This document shows positions 58,917-64,000 of a stretch of DNA of 64,000 bases, piece by piece. The stretch is from Palsa-1392 sp036490335 (GTDB lineage Bacteria > Verrucomicrobiota > Verrucomicrobiia > Chthoniobacterales > UBA10450): contig DASXEB010000002.1 of the NCBI GenBank assembly GCA_036490335.1, forward strand, positions 1-64,000, given 5' to 3'. The position numbers were made by a program, and so were the translations under genes. How positions within the stretch are numbered: the first letter of the stretch is position 1; every line of letters begins with the position of its first letter. Under the pieces are notes generated by a model, which was given only the letters and a program-made list of their open reading frames with translations, was not told the origin of the DNA and did not search any database.

Positions 58917-61079
58917 TTACGGAATCGAATTGCCGGAATCGTTGCGCACGATCGTTGTATCACCACCATTAATGAATCCGTCAAGATTAATATCGTCACG
59001 GAAATTTGTCGCATCCACATCCGCGCCGGAAGCGGCCCGCACCTGGATGGTGTCGCCGCCGTTGGTGAAGCGATCGGCGTTGACGTCGCCGACGAGGAAA
59101 CCAAGGTTGACGCTGGCGGAAGGAAGGAGGCCGTTGACGCTGCTGACGGTCAGGGTCGCGACTTCCGCGGAGGAGACACCGGTCAGCGGAACGGTCATGG
59201 TGTTACCGGAAAAGATCGGCGTGCCCGCAGTGCCGACGCCGCTCGTGACCGAGGCGCCGCCGGAAGTCACCGGCACGGTAAAGGTGAGGACGATGTTGTA
59301 GGTGCCCGAAGGAGGCTGGCGGCATTCGACTCCGGTCGTGCCGGTCAGCGGCATATTGACATCGAAGTCGCCCACGCCTGCATGGGTGAGGCGCGAGACG
59401 GCGGAGACGAGCCCGGGGACGGGCGGGAATTGGAAGTTGCCGATGCGCGTCTTCCAGCCATAGGTGGTGGTGGTGGAATAATATTCCTGCGTGTACCAGA
59501 AGGTGGCGTCATCGACCGGGTCGATCGAGATCGCGCTGTAATCGCCCCAGCGGTTTCCCGTTCCGCTCTGACTGCCGGCGCCGTCGTAGAGATGAGCTTC
59601 GCCTTGGGCGAGGGAATTCAAGGGATCGCCCGCGAGGCGTCCCGCATAACGAATCTGCGGATTGATGGTCGAGCTGGAGGCGCTGAAACCAAGGGCGAGA
59701 TTGCCCGCGCCATCCATGGCCGCGCTTCCCATCCAGCGCCAGGTCGAGTCGGGCTGGTAGGTGCTCTGCTGATAGACCGTAACCGGGCCACTGGTCGGGT
59801 TGCGGAGCTCGAACCAGCGAATGCCCGCGACGCCGCCGGAGTTGACGGTGAAATTGCTGACGAGCGATTCGTGATCGCCGAAATTCCGGTAGGCGTTGCG
59901 ATGCATGAGACGGTCGCCGATGCCATCGACGTAGTTTCCAGAAGTGACACCTTTTTCCGGCACGCAGGCGCGCGTTGAGGCACACAACTGAGTAAAGGTC
60001 GCCGCGGCTGGGTTAGCGAAAAGGGTAAAGGTCGAATTTGCCGGCGTCGTAAAATCGACATGAAAATGGTAAATGCGATAAGTGTTTGTGCTCGGGTAAA
60101 CGAGGAAGGAATTGGGCGCGCCGGACGGCGGCGGCGTCGTGCCGTCGAGGTCAGCCGGCAGCATGAGTGACTGGCCGCTTTGAATCGTGCCGGCGATCAT
60201 GGTCGCGGGATTTCCGGCGAGCATGTTCACGCGATCGAAAGCAAACGGCTGCGGTCCGAGATCAGATGTGCCGCCGGAGTTAAAAACGTTCATCGACATG
60301 TAATAGGCGTCGGGCCAGACGCCGATCTTCGGGTAATCGAAAAAGTTCGAGCCGAGATGGAAACCGTAACGATTGTAACTGCCGGTCGCGTCGCTCGAGG
60401 TCGAGATCGCGATGCATTCATCCGTCGGGATGCTGCCGCTGCCGGCGAATTGACTGATCAACCAGCGACCCGCGATTTTATCGTAAAGCATGACGGGATC
60501 GCCGAAGCCGCTCGTCTGGCAAACGCCGCCAAAACCGCTCCAGACCGCGGTAATCGCGACCGGGCCGAGCGTGCTGTTGCCGGTTGTCTTATCGAAGACC
60601 TGATAACCTTCGTTCACGATCTGGACGTATTGCGTCGCGCCGACTTCGCCGTTCGTATCCGGCGGCGCGCAACTGCAGCCGACGCCGGGGAAGTCAACGC
60701 CTTCAAAATTCAGGGTGGTGGAGGGGATGTTCGCTTTCACCTTCGCATTGCCGATACGTCTTTGCACGACCGGGTCCTGGCCATCGACGTGGTCGTTTGC
60801 GAAGTGCGGATTCTCCGGGCCTTCGTGCTCCTGCTGGATCTCGGGTTTCCAATCTTTCACGATGTCGCGGAGCGGCCGCGAAGTGTCGTTGTGATAGGAA
60901 GGAATCACGGTCATTCCATTCTTCATCGTCGAGCCACTGTTGCTGCTTTGTGCAAACGAAGAACGGGTGAAGAGGCCGAGCGCGCAAAGCGCGAGAGCGA
61001 AGCCGAGGGCGACGAAGAGCGCGCCTAACGAGGTTCGCAGAACGATGAAACCAGAGCGAGAAGCCGCGGATTTTTTCAT
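58917..61079 (-). CDS. Large secreted protein with dockerin-like C-terminal module
   Basis: 720 residues, signal peptide/anchor to about 44 (ALCALGLFTRSSFAQ). The central 500 residues include CSCAPPDTNGEVGATQYVQ, YDKIAGRWLISQFAG, FDYPKIGVWPDAYYMSMNVF and NRWGDYSAISIDP, a family of secreted beta-propeller-like proteins whose function I cannot name. The C-terminal 150 residues match those of the 6563-9958 and Kelch proteins, with calcium loops DVNADRFTNGGD and DINLDGFINGGD and end SGNSIP. Confidence 0.85.
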   Translation of the reverse strand: MKKSAASRSGFIVLRTSLGALFVALGFALALCALGLFTRSSFAQSSNSGSTMKNGMTVIPSYHNDTSRPLRDIVKDWKPEIQQEHEGPENPHFANDHVDGQDPVVQRRIGNAKVKANIPSTTLNFEGVDFPGVGCSCAPPDTNGEVGATQYVQIVNEGYQVFDKTTGNSTLGPVAITAVWSGFGGVCQTSGFGDPVMLYDKIAGRWLISQFAGSGSIPTDECIAISTSSDATGSYNRYGFHLGSNFFDYPKIGVWPDAYYMSMNVFNSGGTSDLGPQPFAFDRVNMLAGNPATMIAGTIQSGQSLMLPADLDGTTPPPSGAPNSFLVYPSTNTYRIYHFHVDFTTPANSTFTLFANPAAATFTQLCASTRACVPEKGVTSGNYVDGIGDRLMHRNAYRNFGDHESLVSNFTVNSGGVAGIRWFELRNPTSGPVTVYQQSTYQPDSTWRWMGSAAMDGAGNLALGFSASSSTINPQIRYAGRLAGDPLNSLAQGEAHLYDGAGSQSGTGNRWGDYSAISIDPVDDATFWYTQEYYSTTTTYGWKTRIGNFQFPPVPGLVSAVSRLTHAGVGDFDVNMPLTGTTGVECRQPPSGTYNIVLTFTVPVTSGGASVTSGVGTAGTPIFSGNTMTVPLTGVSSAEVATLTVSSVNGLLPSASVNLGFLVGDVNADRFTNGGDTIQVRAASGADVDATNFRDDINLDGFINGGDTTIVRNDSGNSIP

Positions 61080-61342
61080 GATAATTAAGATTTTTAAATG
61101 CCTGAGCGCGCTAACCGGCAGCCTGAATCTTAGAAACGTCTCAATAAGCCAAGCTAAAAATTATTACATTTGCGTCATGCACTCGCCGGCGCTCGGCCGC
61201 GAGGGAAAATCGGTGCGCGCAGCGCAAGCGGGGCGCGGGCGGCGGCGGATTCGCGGCCCGCGTTCTCCCGGGCCGAAGCGCGCCGCGGCCTAACGAGTAA
61301 AGGACTTCCCCGGCCCGCGCGCGGCGGCCACGACTCCCTTGC

Positions 61343-61834
61343 GACTCATGCGGGCCGATCAAAGAAAGCGCCGCGGTCGCAACGATTGTCCTGGCGAAAT
61401 ACTCGGGGGCGCGGAGGGCGCCACGACGTTCTTCGCGCTGGGGTGCGAGGCAGAGACGGGAAAACGACAATCGCCGCGCCCGGAATCGCGCGGAAGAGGC
61501 CGAAAAGACAATCGCGGGCCCACGGATCGCGCGAATGAGATGAATTCGACAACCGTTTTGACCCCGATCGCGCGTTCGGCGTGGATACGACAATCGTTTT
61601 GACCCCGATCGCGTGTTCGGTGTGAATACGACAATCGTTTTACACCCGATCGCGTGTTCCGTGTGAATTCGACGATCGTTACGAGCCCAAACGCGCGCTC
61701 CGTGTGAAATCGACAGTCGTGGCGAGCTGCGTCGTGCGCTCCGTGTGAAAACGACAGTCGTGGCGAGCTGCGTTGCGTGATCTTTGGGAAAACGACAATC
61801 GTGGCGGGGAGGTGCGCGGCGAACGCGGGCGAAA
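61343..61834. repeat. 41-bp tandem repeat (minisatellite), about 12 copies
   Basis: GACAATCG-like starts recur at 61343, 61384, 61425, 61466, 61507, 61548, 61589, 61630, 61671, 61712, 61753 and 61794, an exact 41-bp spacing. The best units read GACAATCGTTTTGACCCCGA then TCGCGTGTTCGGTGTGAATAC. The array decays at its left end. As 41 is not a multiple of 3 it is not coding. It lies between the divergently arranged LPS-like-GC region and the beta-lactamase-fold gene's 3' end. The rest of 61080-61342 holds one GCCTAACGA (61288) and no gene. Confidence 0.85.
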
Positions 61835-61853
61835 ATAAGCCCTGGCCGCGACG

Positions 61854-63263
61854 TTACTCCGCGGCGACGATGTATTGTTCCAGTTTCCCATCCGCCATCG
61901 TGTAAGTGATGATGGAAAGGGTCTTGCCCCCGGCCTCGACGGTGTAATGATGGAAAGTCATGCCGCCACGCAGGCCTTGCGACGATTCGATGAAGCTTTT
62001 CGGCTGGCCGAGTGGTTTCAGGCTGGCGGCGAGGTCGTGCAGGGCCGTGCTCGTAAAGTAGGCGTTGCAGTTGTCGGTAAAAAGCGCGCGATCGATCTTC
62101 CCGTGCTGCAAACCGGCGAAGATTTTCCTGGCCTGGGCGAGCGGGCCTTCCGCGGTGGCGGGCGCAAAGAGGACCTGGTCGGCGATTTTATTGGCGATCT
62201 CCTGCGAAGCGCCGGAGGCATCGAGATTGGTTAATACGACAACGGCCGCCTTGTCGTCGGGATAAACCGCGTTTTGCGCCGTGAAACCGGAGACTTCGCC
62301 GCCGTGCGAGATCATGCGCCGGCCATTGACGAGACTGACACTGACGCCGAGGCCGTAACGGGTGCCGGCGCCGTTCTTGAGCAGCGTTTCGGTTTCCATT
62401 TCGTGGTAGGATTCCGGTTTCAGCACCGTTTGGTTAATCATCGAAATGTCCCACTTCGCGAGGTCGCCCGCCGTCATGGCCAGCTCGCCGGCGGCAAACA
62501 TCCAGCCCGCGCCTTCCTTCGGCGCGGGACGCGGCGGACCGAGGCCGAAGCGCTGATAGCGCATCGGTTCGTTGGCGGGCAGCGCGGCCGCGTCGCTGTT
62601 CGTCACGCTGGACATGCCGAGCGGCTGGAAGATGCGTTTTTGGAGGAAGGGAAAGAGCTCGCCGCCGCTCGCCTTCTCCGCGATGAGGCCGGCGATGACG
62701 TAGTTGGTGTTGCTATATTGCCATTTCGTGCCCGGCTCGAAGTCGAGCGGCTTGCGCGCCCAGCCGGTGAGGATGGCGTCGGCCGGAGTCGCCTTCATCA
62801 TCGTGGGCATGACGTAATCTTCCGGCCAGAAATCCTGGTAGCCCGCGGTCATGGAGAGGATTTCGCGCACGGTCACGTCGTTCGCGCGCGTGAGGTCGGG
62901 AAACCAGCGGGCGAGCTTGTCGTCGAGCGAGAGCTTGCCTTCCTGCGCGAGGAGGAGAAGGGCGGAGGCGGCGAATTGTTTGCTGATCGAGCCGATGCTG
63001 TATTGCATCTCCGCCGTGGCGGCGAGGTGGCGTTCGAGGTTCGCCGTGCCGTAGGCGTGGGTGTAGGCGAGCTGGCCCTCCCGCACGACTGCGATCGAGG
63101 CGCTGGGCGCGCCGGTTTTCTTCAGCTGGTCCTGGGCGATGCGATCGATCTTCGCGATGGCCGCTGGGTCGAGGCCCGCGGGGGAAGGGGAAGGCGTGGC
63201 CGCGAAGGCGCCGGCGGCCGCCGCGAGGGCGACGGCCGCGAGGAGGGCGGAACGACTTTTCAT
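61854..63263 (-). CDS. Serine beta-lactamase-fold hydrolase (class C-like esterase/peptidase)
   Basis: 469 residues, signal peptide 1-21 (AAAAGAFA). Active-site motifs: SIGSISKQF (SxxK), YSNTNY (YxN) and SHGGEVSG (HxG). A C-terminal lipocalin-like domain of about 110 residues follows. This family includes esterases, D-Ala peptidases and class C beta-lactamases; the sequence does not tell which. Periplasmic. Confidence 0.93.
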   Translation of the reverse strand: MKSRSALLAAVALAAAAGAFAATPSPSPAGLDPAAIAKIDRIAQDQLKKTGAPSASIAVVREGQLAYTHAYGTANLERHLAATAEMQYSIGSISKQFAASALLLLAQEGKLSLDDKLARWFPDLTRANDVTVREILSMTAGYQDFWPEDYVMPTMMKATPADAILTGWARKPLDFEPGTKWQYSNTNYVIAGLIAEKASGGELFPFLQKRIFQPLGMSSVTNSDAAALPANEPMRYQRFGLGPPRPAPKEGAGWMFAAGELAMTAGDLAKWDISMINQTVLKPESYHEMETETLLKNGAGTRYGLGVSVSLVNGRRMISHGGEVSGFTAQNAVYPDDKAAVVVLTNLDASGASQEIANKIADQVLFAPATAEGPLAQARKIFAGLQHGKIDRALFTDNCNAYFTSTALHDLAASLKPLGQPKSFIESSQGLRGGMTFHHYTVEAGGKTLSIITYTMADGKLEQYIVAAE

Positions 63264-63292
63264 GCGCGATGATTGGTCGAATTCCGAAATCG

Positions 63293-64000
63293 TCAGGGCA
63301 CGAGGGTGGCCGCGAGCACGATGTCGTCGGGATTAGCCGGCAGGGTGATGCTTTGCACCGTTTTCGTCGAGGTCAAGGTGAAGCGGTAGGCGTAGAGGTT
63401 GAAGGTCCGCAGATCCTTCGTGCCGTCGTCGAAATCGCGATACGGCATCGCGACCGCTTCGGTTTCGTGCGGATAATTCTGCGGCGTGAACCAGTCGCTC
63501 AGGTTTTGCTTGAATTGCGCCGAGGTGCCGTCCGTATAGTTAATGGTGAAGACCTGGCCGCTCTGATTTCCCTCAATCGCCGTCCCGAGCAGGATGAGAC
63601 GGGAGAATTGTCCCGCCGGCAAGGTCACGACCTGGCCGCCGCAGGCGATCGCGTCCGGTTTATTCGCGCGGCCGAAATCGTAGAGCACATTCACCAGCAC
63701 GCGCGAGGCACCGAGGAGATTGGCCGAATAAGAATACCCCTGGCCGTCGAGACCGCCGCCGGAATAGGTCGCGCCATCCTTATAGATACCGTTGAGATTA
63801 AAAACGGAGGAAAGATCGGCCGGCGTGCCGCTCCCGGTCGTTCCCTTGGCCGCGCTGATCGCGAGGGTGAAGGAAAAGCTGGTGTGGATCGCGCCGGAGG
63901 TGCCGGTGACGTTGGCCGTGTAAAAGCCGGTCGCCGTTTGCGCGCCGGCGGTGAGGGAGAGGCGGCGCTTCGTCCCGTTGCCCGCAAAGGTCGCGGTCAC
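63293..64000 (-). CDS. C-terminal part of a secreted protein of unknown function (5' end beyond window)
   Basis: The frame is open to the right edge, so at least 235 residues of a longer protein are present. The sequence is beta-rich and Gly/Thr-rich, consistent with an Ig-like domain (ISAAKGTTGSG) then a domain with FNLNGIYKDGATYSGGGLDG, YSANLLGASRVL and YRFTLTSTKTVQSITLP. I associate this end module with secreted peptidases of the S53 type and other cell-surface enzymes, but without the N-terminus no activity can be given. Confidence 0.7.
   Translation of the reverse strand: MTATFAGNGTKRRLSLTAGAQTATGFYTANVTGTSGAIHTSFSFTLAISAAKGTTGSGTPADLSSVFNLNGIYKDGATYSGGGLDGQGYSYSANLLGASRVLVNVLYDFGRANKPDAIACGGQVVTLPAGQFSRLILLGTAIEGNQSGQVFTINYTDGTSAQFKQNLSDWFTPQNYPHETEAVAMPYRDFDDGTKDLRTFNLYAYRFTLTSTKTVQSITLPANPDDIVLAATLVP

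Noticed and set aside
61343..61834. CRISPR array or coding repeat
   Set aside because: 41-bp units are contiguous with no repeat/spacer alternation, and the period breaks the reading frame.
1..64000. tRNA or rRNA genes
   Set aside because: No cloverleaf-like T-loop/acceptor combinations or rRNA signature segments were noticed; a covariance-model scan would settle it.

Overview
The window reads as a high-GC, Gram-negative chromosome, most likely from Verrucomicrobiota (Spartobacteria/Chthoniobacterales-like). This placement is inference. It rests on LPS-core genes (hldA/rfaE1, gmhB, kdsB), a PEP-CTERM protein, an autotransporter-associated beta-strand-repeat protein with the C-terminal domain typical of this phylum, HAF-repeat and dockerin-tailed secreted proteins, and dispersed palindromic repeats. 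I saw no rRNA, tRNA, CRISPR array or complete prophage.

Layout. 1-10 kb: secreted and surface proteins (a Gly-rich beta-strand-repeat protein running off the left edge, a frameshifted Kelch protein, a BNR-type propeller) and a ClC chloride transporter. 10-19 kb: LPS heptose/KDO genes leading into pyrG on the minus strand, then a plus-strand run of two exported proteins, phoH, an HD phosphohydrolase and a purine nucleoside phosphorylase. 19-27 kb: a lipoprotein, a lone nuoBC pair, a large hybrid histidine kinase and an overlapping manC-ruvX-truA operon. 27-40 kb: a branched-chain amino-acid catabolism neighbourhood (acyl-CoA carboxylase beta, HMG-CoA lyase, enoyl-CoA hydratase, and a single polypeptide carrying E1alpha, E1beta and E2 of a branched-chain keto-acid dehydrogenase), plus an amidohydrolase, dinB, an SGNH hydrolase and a flavoprotein fused to a NapH-like Fe-S membrane protein. 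40.9-44.4 kb: a translationally coupled KaiC-like ATPase, histidine kinase and LuxR-type regulator. 44.4-57 kb: an accessory island with REP arrays, a 21-bp tandem array, a type I hsdS/AAA-TOPRIM/hsdM operon without an intact hsdR, toxin-antitoxin genes, and the wreck of a second hsdM interrupted by a four-helix-bundle element. 57-64 kb: secreted HAF, PEP-CTERM, dockerin and beta-lactamase-fold proteins and a 41-bp minisatellite.

The strongest unexplained signal is a 9-mer, TCGTTAGGC / GCCTAACGA. By eye I count about 65 exact copies in the window, against about 0.5 expected by chance. About 56 lie between 11.6 and 39.0 kb, in several reading frames and both orientations. Several genes use it as their stop codon, and inverted pairs form hairpins between convergent genes. 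It is absent from the restriction-modification island. It behaves like a DNA-uptake or other chromosome-marking word. The second signal is REP/REPIN-like palindromes inserted in frame inside hsdM genes, resembling the palindromic elements known from Rickettsia coding genes.
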